The notes beneath the pieces were generated by a model. That model had not been told where the DNA came from and made no database searches. It saw nothing but the letters and a program-made list of their open reading frames with translations. Shown here piece after piece: positions 17,979 through 25,642 of a stretch of DNA of 64,000 bases. The translations under genes and the position numbers were made by a program. Within the stretch, counting starts at the first letter, position 1; each line of letters begins with the position of its first letter. The stretch is from Acinetobacter soli (GTDB lineage Bacteria > Pseudomonadota > Gammaproteobacteria > Pseudomonadales > Moraxellaceae): the NCBI RefSeq assembly GCF_000760595.1, contig NZ_BBNM01000011.1, forward strand, positions 1 through 64,000, written 5' to 3'.

Positions 17979-18635
17979 CTAAATAAAAGGCTCTATAATA
18001 TTTTTATAAAAACCTGATCCAAACTCTGTTCGCATATATCTGGTAACTTTTGCTTGTGGATTATTTTCATCTGCTTCAGCACTTGCAAATGTACCTTCAT
18101 GAATCTCAAACATTAAGCCCAGCCCCTCCATTAAAGAAAAAACTCCACCTTTAAAAATTTTTTCATCTAGGCTTTCATATACTGCTCGTAGATTTTCAAA
18201 AAGATAACAATTTAAGTTTTTTGAAACATGACAATAATTAAAATATGTTGTTTCATCTATCTCACCCAACACTAATAAATAGTGTGCTCGTCCAATCATT
18301 TTTGCAGCCAAAGGCATTTCGATCTTATTTAATACCAGAATCGCTTGTTCGCCAAATTCCTGAATATTTTTCTTTGAATGCTTATTATAAAATTTCATTT
18401 TCTGATCAGGTGTCAAACATTTCAATTCATCAGAAAATGTTTCAAAGGCTTTGGTAAATAGATGATCATTTATAATTTTCGCACCTTGAGCAAAGGAAGC
18501 CGCAAGTCCATATAACCCTACTTCTTCTAAACTTGATGGAACCACCAAACCCAGCACCTCAAGATGTTCACCTTTTATGTTTTGGTCTAAAACTTTCTCA
18601 GCTAATTTGCTCACTTCATTAAATGCATTTTTCAT
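17979..18635 (-). CDS. Accessory prophage protein, unknown
   Basis: A 218-residue protein, mostly helical, acidic, without signal peptide or membrane segment. Motifs such as FAQGAKIINDHLF and EQAILVLNKIEMPLAAKMIG could be repeated helical hairpins. It is flanked by terminators on its downstream side and lies in the accessory stretch upstream of the packaging genes. Its AT-rich codon use suggests cargo. No function is assigned. Confidence 0.6.
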   Translation of the reverse strand: MKNAFNEVSKLAEKVLDQNIKGEHLEVLGLVVPSSLEEVGLYGLAASFAQGAKIINDHLFTKAFETFSDELKCLTPDQKMKFYNKHSKKNIQEFGEQAILVLNKIEMPLAAKMIGRAHYLLVLGEIDETTYFNYCHVSKNLNCYLFENLRAVYESLDEKIFKGGVFSLMEGLGLMFEIHEGTFASAEADENNPQAKVTRYMRTEFGSGFYKNIIEPFI

Positions 18636-18689
18636 TCTTATTAAGTTCTAAAATTAATTACCTAAAGCATGATAAAAAATGAAACCATC

Positions 18690-18788
18690 TTAATCAATCT
18701 CTTTCAAACAATCCCGACATTCTTTCTTGTCGTCGCTTATCTCAGTCACACCATGCAGGCCGAATAAACAGAACAAGAATTGGAGCAC
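18690..18788 (-). CDS. Tiny cysteine-containing protein (32 residues, GTG start)
   Basis: A GTG at 18788 preceded by AGAAAGG at 5-6 nt opens VLQFLFCLFGLHGVTEIS, then DDKKECRDCLKEID. A hydrophobic N-terminus plus a CxxC pair (ECRDC) resembles very small phage proteins. The reading frame and ribosome site fit, but such a short ORF can occur by chance. Confidence 0.45.
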   Translation of the reverse strand: MLQFLFCLFGLHGVTEISDDKKECRDCLKEID

Positions 18789-18832
18789 GACCTTTCTCTT
18801 GGCATAAAAAAAGCTCCACCAGTGGCAAGGCA

Positions 18833-18858
18833 TAAAAGAAGACCTCCCGAAGGAGATC
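18833..18858 (-). terminator. Terminator after the 18869-19108 gene
   Basis: Minus-strand hairpin GATCTCC ttcg GGAGGTC followed by TTCTTTTAT. Located just past the gene's stop codon. Confidence 0.5.
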
Positions 18859-18868
18859 TATTTGAAGA

Positions 18869-19108
18869 TTAGAGTTTTTTTACTTTTAACTCATAATGTG
18901 GCAATACATTTGTAAAGGCCGCAACATCAAGAATTTGATATTTTTCCTCTTGACCGCTTGGAAGCAGCCTAACAAGAACATCACCCACATTAACCACAGC
19001 CTTAATATCTTTGCTAAATACATTCCCGGGCTGGACAGTACATTGGTTTAATTCTTTTTCTTCACCGTTTGAAGAGCTAATTAATTTTAATGTCTCTGTG
19101 TTAAACAT
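18869..19108 (-). CDS. Small phage protein, unknown
   Basis: A 79-residue protein starting MFNTETLKLISSSNGEEKEL. It is beta-strand rich (VGDVLVRLLPSGQEEKYQIL, then VLPHYELKVKKL), consistent with a small barrel domain resembling phage joining proteins. It lies in the accessory region upstream of the terminase genes. Confidence 0.55.
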   Translation of the reverse strand: MFNTETLKLISSSNGEEKELNQCTVQPGNVFSKDIKAVVNVGDVLVRLLPSGQEEKYQILDVAAFTNVLPHYELKVKKL

Positions 19109-19184
19109 TTTTTATCCTCTTATTGTTGGAGATAAATTTATATCACAGAAACGCAAAAATCCCATCGGTTGGATGAGCCTATCT

Positions 19185-19478
19185 TCAATCTATTAGCTTG
19201 GTTAACTGACTTTTCAAATATTCCAAGTACAGCTCTCGATCTTCATAATCCGGAATTTCAAAAACCCAGAACGTATAACTTTTGGATCTAAACTTGAACT
19301 TAATAAAAACCGTTTTAACTTCAATAATTGCCTGTTCTTTGCGCATCTCAACAAATAACTTTAGAACCAAGTCAAAAAATCTAAGTTTGTTATCGATTTC
19401 ATATTCAGACGGTTTAAATTGCTCTAATGCTACAGCAAATATTAACTCACACCACTCGTAACCATCTTCATCATCCAT
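19185..19478 (-). CDS. Small phage protein, unknown
   Basis: A 97-residue protein (MDDEDGYEWCELIFAVALEQ...). An acidic N-terminus, a helical middle, then a strand-rich segment KFRSKSYTFWVFEIPDYEDR. It is the most upstream of the minus-strand accessory genes, so a late-gene promoter may lie just before it in 19479-19836. Confidence 0.55.
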   Translation of the reverse strand: MDDEDGYEWCELIFAVALEQFKPSEYEIDNKLRFFDLVLKLFVEMRKEQAIIEVKTVFIKFKFRSKSYTFWVFEIPDYEDRELYLEYLKSQLTKLID

Positions 19479-19836
19479 TTAGTCTCATTTGATTATTTAA
19501 AATAGATAACGGAATCGACTTATAGCACAGGAGACAATCTTTAACTGTTATTAAAGCCAATATAAAAAATTAAGCCACCAAATAACAACAAAGCCCGCAT
19601 ATGCGGGCTTCAGTTCTGGCCATTTAAATGTACTTTGGCCACTATAAGATAAAAATAGCACATGCCCTGCGCAGGGTCAATCCTTTCCTGATTCAACATT
19701 TAAAGTTTTTTTGAAAAAATTGAATACTTAAAGCCTGTGATTGATGCTTTGAAAAGTTAATACAGAAACTGGCTGCTGTTTATTCTTTCACCCTTAGGTT
19801 TTATACTGCTTTTTCAGTCAATCACTATAACGATTA
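19479..19836. promoter_or_regulatory. Divergent control region between late-side genes and xseA
   Basis: 358 bases without a gene between a minus-strand gene and plus-strand xseA. It contains the palindromic hairpin AAGCCCGCATATGCGGGCTT (19591-19610) and a second perfect palindrome CCCTGCGCAGGG (19665-19676). An AT-rich stretch follows just before xseA. Promoters for both directions and a possible antiterminator site are expected here but cannot be pinned down. Confidence 0.5.
19591..19610. terminator. Palindromic hairpin AAGCCCGCATATGCGGGCTT
   Basis: A perfect 20-nt palindrome. It lacks a clear T run on either side, so it may be a transcription barrier or a protein-binding site. Confidence 0.4.
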
Positions 19837-21099
19837 ATGTCAGATCACCCTTTATCACTTAACGAGTATCTTGCCTCAGTAAGGGAAGTCATACAAATGA
19901 CTTTCGATGAGCCTGTATGGGTAAAGGCCGAGATACGTAACCTGACTATTAAGGGCGGCCACTACTATCTTGAGCTTGCCGAAAAAGAAGAAGATACAGA
20001 TAAGATCATTGCAAGCTGTAAGGCAACAATCTGGAAGTTTACTGCCGCCAAAGTTGTTTTGAAGTTTGAACGGGAAAGCGGTATTGAGCTTTCTAAAGAT
20101 CTCAACGTACTGATCCGTATTAAGGCACGTTTTGATCCACAGTATGGCTTTTCAGTAAATGTCGAGGATATCGATTCAAGTTATACACTGGGCGATATTG
20201 CCAAACGTTATCAGCAAATTGTTGAACGCTTAAACAAAGAAGGCCTTCTTCATAAAAACAGATCTTTGCCTGCACCTTTCGATATTAAAAACGTTCTGGT
20301 TATTGCTCCACTCAATGCGGCAGGTCTGGGTGACTTCAAGAAAGATGCCGATGTACTGGATCAGGCCGGTGTATGCCATTTTGTTTACCACAGTGCTACC
20401 TTTCAGGGTAATACCGCACCTGAGAGTGTTATAAGTTCTTTAAGTTCTGGTTTAAGGCAATGGGCAAGTGATTATAAGGATCCGCCAGATCTGATTGTGA
20501 TCATACGTGGCGGTGGTGCAGTAAATGATCTGGCCTATCTGAATGACTATGATCTGGCCGCCCTGCTCTGCAAGCGCTCAGTACCAGTATGGGTTGGTAT
20601 TGGCCATGAGAAAGACCGGACCATTCTGGACGAGATTGCACACCGCTCTTTCGATACACCCAGCAAGGTAATCGGTGGTATTCGCAATCTGATTCAGGAA
20701 CGTGCACGTGAAGTTATGGATCATCTGCAGACGATCAAGTTACTTTCTCAAAATCAGATCAGTGCTTATCAGAGTCAGAATGATCAGTACATGAACATGA
20801 TTAAAACGCTGGCCACCAGCCGGATCAGTGAAGCTCATAAAAATATTGATACTCTAATGGAAAGTACACGCTACTTTGCCCAGTACCAGCTTAAACTGGC
20901 ATCTTCGCATGTCGAGAGCCTGATCAGGGAAACACTGATTCAAAACCCCAAACATGTACTGGGTAAAGGTTATGCCATTGTCCGCAGCAACAATCTTGCT
21001 ATTCGTTCTATTCAAGAGATCACTGATTCATCCATTGAGGTTGAGCTTCAGGATGGATTTATTCATGCAGACGTCAAAAAGGTAATTCCACATGACTAA
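19837..21099 (+). CDS. xseA: Exodeoxyribonuclease VII large subunit, prophage copy
   Basis: A 420-residue protein, a little shorter than the chromosomal enzyme (about 450). Residues 5-110 form the OB-fold (LSLNEYLASVREVIQ, VWVKAEIRNLTIKGGHYYLEL). The catalytic region has IRGGGAVNDL...YDLA and GIGHEKDRTILDEIAHRSFDTPSK, followed by a helical C-terminus that holds small subunits. ExoVII degrades single-stranded DNA in both directions to oligonucleotides. Plus-strand orientation opposes the surrounding operons; the stop overlaps xseB by 8 nt. Confidence 0.92.
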   Translation: MSDHPLSLNEYLASVREVIQMTFDEPVWVKAEIRNLTIKGGHYYLELAEKEEDTDKIIASCKATIWKFTAAKVVLKFERESGIELSKDLNVLIRIKARFDPQYGFSVNVEDIDSSYTLGDIAKRYQQIVERLNKEGLLHKNRSLPAPFDIKNVLVIAPLNAAGLGDFKKDADVLDQAGVCHFVYHSATFQGNTAPESVISSLSSGLRQWASDYKDPPDLIVIIRGGGAVNDLAYLNDYDLAALLCKRSVPVWVGIGHEKDRTILDEIAHRSFDTPSKVIGGIRNLIQERAREVMDHLQTIKLLSQNQISAYQSQNDQYMNMIKTLATSRISEAHKNIDTLMESTRYFAQYQLKLASSHVESLIRETLIQNPKHVLGKGYAIVRSNNLAIRSIQEITDSSIEVELQDGFIHADVKKVIPHD

Positions 21100-21289
21100 A
21101 AAAGAGCTTTCATTCAAGGATGGCTACGACATTTTGAAGAAAAATGCCGAGCTGCTGGAGTCTCAGGAAGAGCCGGACATTGATAACCTGATGAAGATTG
21201 TCGAGGAATCAATGACGGCGTATAAAGCCTGCAAAGCCAGAATTGATGCAGTTCAGCAGGCTTTAAACGAGACATTTAACAACCCTTAA
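21092..21289 (+). CDS. xseB: Exodeoxyribonuclease VII small subunit
   Basis: A 65-residue helical-hairpin protein: LSFKDGYDILKKNAELLESQ, then IDNLMKIVEESMTAYKACKARIDA. This is the XseB pattern, in which the alanine/lysine-rich second helix binds the long helix of XseA. Translational coupling to xseA (8-nt overlap) supports a complete enzyme encoded by the phage. Confidence 0.88.
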   Translation: MTKKELSFKDGYDILKKNAELLESQEEPDIDNLMKIVEESMTAYKACKARIDAVQQALNETFNNP

Positions 21290-21307
21290 AATATTTACTT
21301 TATAAAC

Positions 21308-22306
21308 ATGATGAAACATACTGATATAAAAATTGATTTAGCCTTTATCACTACAATATATTTAGGATATCTTTACTTAAGTGGCAGAATATTTATCGAT
21401 GGAGCAATCTATAAAACAGGTAATGAAACCACAAATATTGGTTTCGATTTCACAGATTATGTTTATGAAGGATTCCTGATAAATCTAGGTATTCCTCAAT
21501 ACATAATTTTAGCTGTATGCATAATTTATTTTATAGCAAGACTTAAAGTTAATAAAAAAGAGTATGAAATATCCTATTTATTGTTTTGTGAATTCTTAAA
21601 TAATCCTTCAGATTTTAATAAAAACAACTTCAAAGGCACCAAAAATAGAGTATTACGAAAATATATACTCGATTCGAGAAGAAAAAAGAAAGTTGGTTTA
21701 TTTCATGGTTTTCATAACGACCTTTTAATTTCATATCTATTAATGATAACTCTATTAATCTCACTTATGCTTTTTTTTCTTAGATTGTCAGACTTCTCAG
21801 TTCAGGGACAAGAAGCCTCACTGTCTAGAGTCTTAAATAGCAGTGTTTATATATTAAAAGATAAAGAAAAAATGTATCAGCTAGCTTGTGGAAAAGATAA
21901 ATGTATTTATGCAAATAAAATATTTAGTAATTTTATAGCATTAAAAGAAGATGAAAAGAAAACATATATACTTGAGGAAATACCAAGTTTCAGTAGCAAA
22001 TACAATACAACTGCTTTTATCTTAAGTTCAAAAAAGAGTAAAAAAACTCAAGAAATTATTATTCAAATAAACATGCACTCTAGAAAAGAACCCATACCAT
22101 ATAAATACGATGTAAAATTAACAACATCAACAGATCACCATAATAAAAAAATCTATAGTGATCAGCCTAATGATTTCTCAGATAAATTAAACAGCATTCA
22201 ATTTGTTAAAGAAAAAAGTATTCCTTATTTTGCTTATTTCAAAATTCCATCCGATGAAAGTATTGTAAGTATATCAATACAAAATTTACCAGAGATATAT
22301 GATTAA
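21308..22306 (+). CDS. Membrane protein of unknown function, AT-rich
   Basis: A 332-residue protein with three hydrophobic segments (about 12-28, 58-78, 143-162). A long C-terminal domain of about 165 residues follows, rich in K, S and I and containing one CGKDKC pair. It begins 18 nt after xseB and ends 4 nt before the convergent Q-like gene. Its base composition is much more AT-rich than xseAB, so it was probably acquired separately. A superinfection-exclusion or envelope role is possible but not shown by the sequence. Confidence 0.65.
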   Translation: MMKHTDIKIDLAFITTIYLGYLYLSGRIFIDGAIYKTGNETTNIGFDFTDYVYEGFLINLGIPQYIILAVCIIYFIARLKVNKKEYEISYLLFCEFLNNPSDFNKNNFKGTKNRVLRKYILDSRRKKKVGLFHGFHNDLLISYLLMITLLISLMLFFLRLSDFSVQGQEASLSRVLNSSVYILKDKEKMYQLACGKDKCIYANKIFSNFIALKEDEKKTYILEEIPSFSSKYNTTAFILSSKKSKKTQEIIIQINMHSRKEPIPYKYDVKLTTSTDHHNKKIYSDQPNDFSDKLNSIQFVKEKSIPYFAYFKIPSDESIVSISIQNLPEIYD

Positions 22307-22310
22307 TCTT

Positions 22311-22829
22311 TTAGAGATTAACCATATACCCAATAAACCCATACTTACAATGCAACACTGCCAGACCGCACTTTACGTCCTGTCTGGCATCGTTCTGGGT
22401 ACGTTCATCGTTTGCCATTTCTGACCACGATTGCCCGCGAAAGTAACGGTCAACCAAAGCGTCCATCCAGTCGTCCATAATTTCACTCTGGCCAGTCAGA
22501 TCTAGAATCAGGCGCTGTACCGCACGTGCTTCATTGTCATCGATCATGCACTTGATTCTGGACTTATGCTTTCGGTACGGTTCGCTCTCACTTGCAAAGT
22601 AACTGGCAATGATCTCACGTTGTTTTTTCTTACCCAGCCGTTTTAAACGCCGCTGCTTTTCTGCCTGTATCATGGCCGATGCTATCGGATTACTGTATAC
22701 GCCACTGGGAACGCCGGTAAAACTTTTCTGATCCAGCCATGCGCCAAACTGGTACAGCCAGCCTTCCAGATCAAATCGGGACCAGTCCACCGTTTGCATA
22801 ATATGCTTCTTATCGATCATTAATGTCAT
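22311..22829 (-). CDS. Probable late antiterminator, phage Q-like
   Basis: About 172 residues from MTLMIDKKH (GGGGGA just upstream; an ATG at 22841 is also in frame). The N-terminal part LEGWLYQFGAWLDQ recalls the 'L..WG.W' opening of phage antitermination Q proteins. The C-terminal part (LVDRYFRGQSWSEMAND...) could be a helix-turn-helix. It is the last gene of the early minus operon, the position of Q in lambdoid phages, with late genes on the same strand downstream. Similarity is weak, so this rests largely on position. Confidence 0.5.
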   Translation of the reverse strand: MTLMIDKKHIMQTVDWSRFDLEGWLYQFGAWLDQKSFTGVPSGVYSNPIASAMIQAEKQRRLKRLGKKKQREIIASYFASESEPYRKHKSRIKCMIDDNEARAVQRLILDLTGQSEIMDDWMDALVDRYFRGQSWSEMANDERTQNDARQDVKCGLAVLHCKYGFIGYMVNL

Positions 22830-23226
22830 TGAATCCCCCAATCATTTTTTCTATCTGCTGTACCGCTAAACCTGATTTAACTTGTGCTGTACTGAACCGT
22901 AAAACTGTAAAACCCATCATTGCCGCTGCGTTGTATTTTTCCATATCCCCGATATAACCTTTGCCTCGTGTATGGCGTCCGCCGCTCCAGATCCCGCCCT
23001 CAACTTCTACCAAAATTTTTGTACCTGTAATCCAAAAATCTGCCCGCCACTTTCGTTTTGTATGGAATCTATATTCCTGCTCAAAGCTGATTCTGCATGC
23101 TCTCAGGTGTGTTGCCAGTACATTCTCGCCTTCACTTGGCTGTCTGGTACCTTGCTTTGATGAACGGCGTTTTGTTCTTTTCACTGGAAATAATTCACGG
23201 TATTCAGCAAGGCTCATGGATGTCAT
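22810..23226 (-). CDS. Endonuclease-like protein (PD-(D/E)xK type), replication-module copy
   Basis: A 138-residue protein. Glu33 (SEGENVLATHLRACRI), Asp63 (WRADFW) and Glu74/Glu76 (ILVEVEGG) form a plausible catalytic set, followed by IWSGGRHTRGKG and a final VLRFS strand. This matches small DUF559/Vsr-like nucleases. It overlaps the O-like gene by 4 nt and the Q-like gene by 20 nt. A role in processing replication or recombination intermediates is inferred. A paralog lies at 16856-17323. Confidence 0.75.
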   Translation of the reverse strand: MTSMSLAEYRELFPVKRTKRRSSKQGTRQPSEGENVLATHLRACRISFEQEYRFHTKRKWRADFWITGTKILVEVEGGIWSGGRHTRGKGYIGDMEKYNAAAMMGFTVLRFSTAQVKSGLAVQQIEKMIGGFNDINDR

Positions 23227-24158
23227 GCCGCCCCCTGCAACGAGCCCTTAAACCCGACCTGCTTGAGATACCGCTCCCATTGTTTGGCCTGTGCTGGATC
23301 TGAGAGCTTCATGGCAATTCGTGCCGCCAGTTGTTCGTAGCTTTCGCCAGCATGGGCAAAGAACCCTGCAAACTCGGGATGGTGAGCCAATTTTTGGGAA
23401 AAAGCCGTGATTTGTTTGTCGGTGAGCTGGTTAGCTACACTCTGCTGGCGTCTAACCTGCTTGTCGTAATTTGTGGTTTGCTCACGTATTTGATACTTGG
23501 CGTGTGCATTAAGCAACCAGTCGGCAAAGTGATAGATCATCAGTTCATCACAGAGATTCTTTGGCGCATTAAACCGCTCGAATGCATTTTGCTCGCGTTC
23601 GAACCAGTTAGCTTGTATCAGCTCATCGGGTTGTATCTCGGGATTGGCTTGTGAAATTTCTTCACGAAGTTTTTTTAAGCAAAGCCATGTTTTTTTATTT
23701 TTAGATTCTATTGACTGGTTCCTTGATAGGTTCTGTGTCCCAAAATTGGTACTGGTCGCGGTACCGTTTTTGGGACTGGTAGGTGTCCCGTTTTTGGTAC
23801 TAGTACCGTTTTTGGAACCAGTACCTAAATTGGAACTGGTTCCGTTTTTGGGACTAGTACCATTTTTGGTACTGGTTACCGAATCATCTTCCCGACCAGT
23901 TACACCCGTGAGCAGGTAAACCTTTACTCCGTTTCCACTGATCTCTCCTGTATCTTTGATAAAACCAGATGCCTCAAGCTCATCCAGTACCTTGATGATG
24001 GTTTTACGGTTAAGCTTGGTGTCTTTCTCCATGCGCTTGATACTTGGATAGCAGCGGTGTGTTTCCCCTGCACGGTCTGCCAGTGTGAGTAACACGAGTC
24101 GCTGGCTTGAATTTTTGACTTGAGCCTTCCACGCCCAAATACTTGCGTCTAAGCTCAT
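23223..24158 (-). CDS. Replication initiator, O-like, with N-terminal winged helix-turn-helix
   Basis: A 311-residue protein. The first 95 residues (SSQRLVLLTLADRAGE, CYPSIKRMEKDTKLNRKTII, LDELEASGFIKDTG) form a DnaD/O-type winged helix. Residues 95-147 are a T/S/N/G repeat linker encoded by 18-bp DNA repeats. The C-terminal region (about 155-311) is helical and includes FADWLLNAHAKYQ. By analogy with lambda O, the HTH would bind the repeats inside its own gene and recruit a helicase. It lies between CII and a nuclease gene. Confidence 0.75.
   Translation of the reverse strand: MSLDASIWAWKAQVKNSSQRLVLLTLADRAGETHRCYPSIKRMEKDTKLNRKTIIKVLDELEASGFIKDTGEISGNGVKVYLLTGVTGREDDSVTSTKNGTSPKNGTSSNLGTGSKNGTSTKNGTPTSPKNGTATSTNFGTQNLSRNQSIESKNKKTWLCLKKLREEISQANPEIQPDELIQANWFEREQNAFERFNAPKNLCDELMIYHFADWLLNAHAKYQIREQTTNYDKQVRRQQSVANQLTDKQITAFSQKLAHHPEFAGFFAHAGESYEQLAARIAMKLSDPAQAKQWERYLKQVGFKGSLQGAA
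23738..23878. repeat. Array of about seven 18-bp iterons inside the O-like gene (candidate origin)
   Basis: The plus strand shows repeated units close to CCGTTTTTGGNACTRGTA, spaced mostly 18 bp. They include variants with AAATTGG, and each carries a GGNAC(T/C) core. A T/A-rich stretch lies directly alongside (about 23668-23709). Iterons next to an AT-rich unwinding region inside the initiator gene is the arrangement of lambdoid origins. Confidence 0.65.
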
Positions 24159-24168
24159 AAGCTTTTCC

Positions 24169-24618
24169 TTATTTGTTCATGCATGACTGCACCTGCTTGT
24201 CGAGTTTGGCCAGCGCCACATGCATTTCATGAATGACCCGTGACATATCCAGCGCCTCGCCCTGCGTAATCCGGCCATCGGCCATCATTTCCCTAAAAGC
24301 TTTAGATACATTGCCCTTGTGTATGGCCAGATATAAAAAGGTGTCCATCAGGCTGGTATCGCGTTTGCTCTCGGGGATATCTGGTAGGTCGATTGCCACC
24401 TTGCCCAGTCGGGCGCACATTTCCTGCAAGATCCGAAAGTCCCCTGTAATCTCCATCAGCTTGACTGCCTCAAGCAGTGTGATGTGATGGGTATGCGTGT
24501 TTGGGTTGACCTTACTATTCAGCACGGCGGGACTTTTGATACCCATACGCGATGCAAGTGCAGATGCACCACCGAGAAAGTCATGAACGGTGTGATAGGC
24601 AGCATCTAATATGTTCAT
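24169..24618 (-). CDS. Phage regulatory protein, CII family
   Basis: A 149-residue protein. Features of the family: DAAYHTVHDFLGGASALASR, SPAVLNSKVNPNTHTHHITL, EAVKLMEITGDFRIL. It is a helix-turn-helix type regulator in P2/lambda-like phages that affects the lysis-lysogeny choice. It follows cro and precedes the initiator gene in the early operon. Confidence 0.8.
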   Translation of the reverse strand: MNILDAAYHTVHDFLGGASALASRMGIKSPAVLNSKVNPNTHTHHITLLEAVKLMEITGDFRILQEMCARLGKVAIDLPDIPESKRDTSLMDTFLYLAIHKGNVSKAFREMMADGRITQGEALDMSRVIHEMHVALAKLDKQVQSCMNK

Positions 24619-24657
24619 AGCAGGTTCCTTTGAACGTGTTTTTAAATTTGATGAGGC

Positions 24658-24843
24658 TTAATTTATTGATGTACTTCTTTTTAATGGTAATAAGCCTTTG
24701 GCCAAATCTCTTATTTGATATTCACGCACAAGTGGAATTTTATTTTCGGGCCATTGACTGATTGCTTGAGAGCTAATTCCTAGCTTCAAAGCTAAGTCTG
24801 TAATATTGCAATTCAAAAGCTCTAAGGCTTCTTGTTTTGTCAT
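24658..24843 (-). CDS. Cro-like repressor
   Basis: A 61-residue DNA-binding protein: EALELLNCNITDLALKLGIS, then SQAISQWPENKIPLVREYQI, a classic YdaS/Cro helix-turn-helix. It is the first gene of the minus early operon, divergent from cI, with shared operators in the 102-bp gap. It likely represses cI and the early promoter. Confidence 0.85.
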   Translation of the reverse strand: MTKQEALELLNCNITDLALKLGISSQAISQWPENKIPLVREYQIRDLAKGLLPLKRSTSIN

Positions 24844-24860
24844 TAACTACACCCAAATAG

Positions 24861-24924
24861 GTAACTTTTCTTACCTTTATTAAATAACATAAAACTTACC
24901 TAGTCAAATGGTAAGATTCCTTAC
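24861..24924. promoter_or_regulatory. cI/cro operators: two GTAA(N6)TTAC palindromes
   Basis: GTAACTTTTCTTAC (24861-24874) and GTAAGATTCCTTAC (24911-24924) share spacing and half-sites and lie 50 bp apart between divergent cro and cI. A further CTTACC half-site lies at 24895-24900. They are the natural targets of the CI and Cro proteins. Confidence 0.7.
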
Positions 24925-24945
24925 ATTGAAAATGGGCAAAAATTT

Positions 24946-25593
24946 ATGGAAACTTTAGGAACTCGCCTGAAAGAACTAAGAAAAAATAAAAAAATTACGC
25001 AACAACAAATTGCTGATGCAATAGGTGTATCTAAAACATCCGTCATTTATTGGGAAAAAGGCGATAATCTTCCTAAACATGATAGCTTAATGGCACTAGC
25101 ACAAGTACTTAACGTATCTTCTGCATATTTATTAAATGGGGAGGAAAATGATAAGTCTGACTCAAATGTATCCATGCCTTTTCAAATTTCAGGGCGGTTA
25201 ATTCCTGTGATTTCATGGGTTCAAGCTGGTACTTGGACTAGTGTAGAGGCTGTACCTGCGGGTACACAGTTTGATAAATGGTTGCCACCAAACCCGAAAT
25301 GTGGCAAACATGGATACGGACTAGAAGTATCAGGTGAGTCAATGCTTCCAGACTTTCGCCCTGGTGATAAGATATATGTGAATCCAGATTTTCAAGTAAG
25401 TGACTTAAAAACTGGAGATCTAGTCATTGTTTCTAGTGAAAGTGGTAAAGCTGCTACTTTCAAGAAGCTAATTGTAGAGACTGACAATATGTATTTACAG
25501 CCGCTAAATCCTGAATGGTCGGAAAAAGCTATAGCGTTAGAAGATGGATGTAAATTGGTCGGAAAAGTTGTAGGCCTTTATAGAGATGTCTAA
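24946..25593 (+). CDS. CI-type repressor, XRE HTH plus S24 peptidase
   Basis: A 215-residue protein. Residues 5-62 are an XRE helix-turn-helix (TQQQIADAIGVSKTSVIYWE). The S24 domain has Ser132 (VSGESMLPDF) and Lys173 (TFKKL) as the catalytic pair. WVQAG (Ala94-Gly95) is the likely self-cleavage site, so RecA-dependent induction is expected. It is divergent from cro across the operators. Three defence-type genes follow on the same strand. Confidence 0.92.
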   Translation: METLGTRLKELRKNKKITQQQIADAIGVSKTSVIYWEKGDNLPKHDSLMALAQVLNVSSAYLLNGEENDKSDSNVSMPFQISGRLIPVISWVQAGTWTSVEAVPAGTQFDKWLPPNPKCGKHGYGLEVSGESMLPDFRPGDKIYVNPDFQVSDLKTGDLVIVSSESGKAATFKKLIVETDNMYLQPLNPEWSEKAIALEDGCKLVGKVVGLYRDV

Positions 25594-25642
25594 TTATAAT
25601 TTATAAAGTTGTCATATTATAATTCACAGAGGGGAAAATATT

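Noticed and set aside
19837..21289. Chromosomal exoVII locus marking a gap in the prophage
   Set aside because: Phage genes continue on both sides without any att-like boundary, so the simplest view is that xseAB belongs to the prophage.
23738..23878. CRISPR array
   Set aside because: Units are contiguous 18-mers without unique spacers and lie inside a coding frame; iterons fit better. No cas genes are present.
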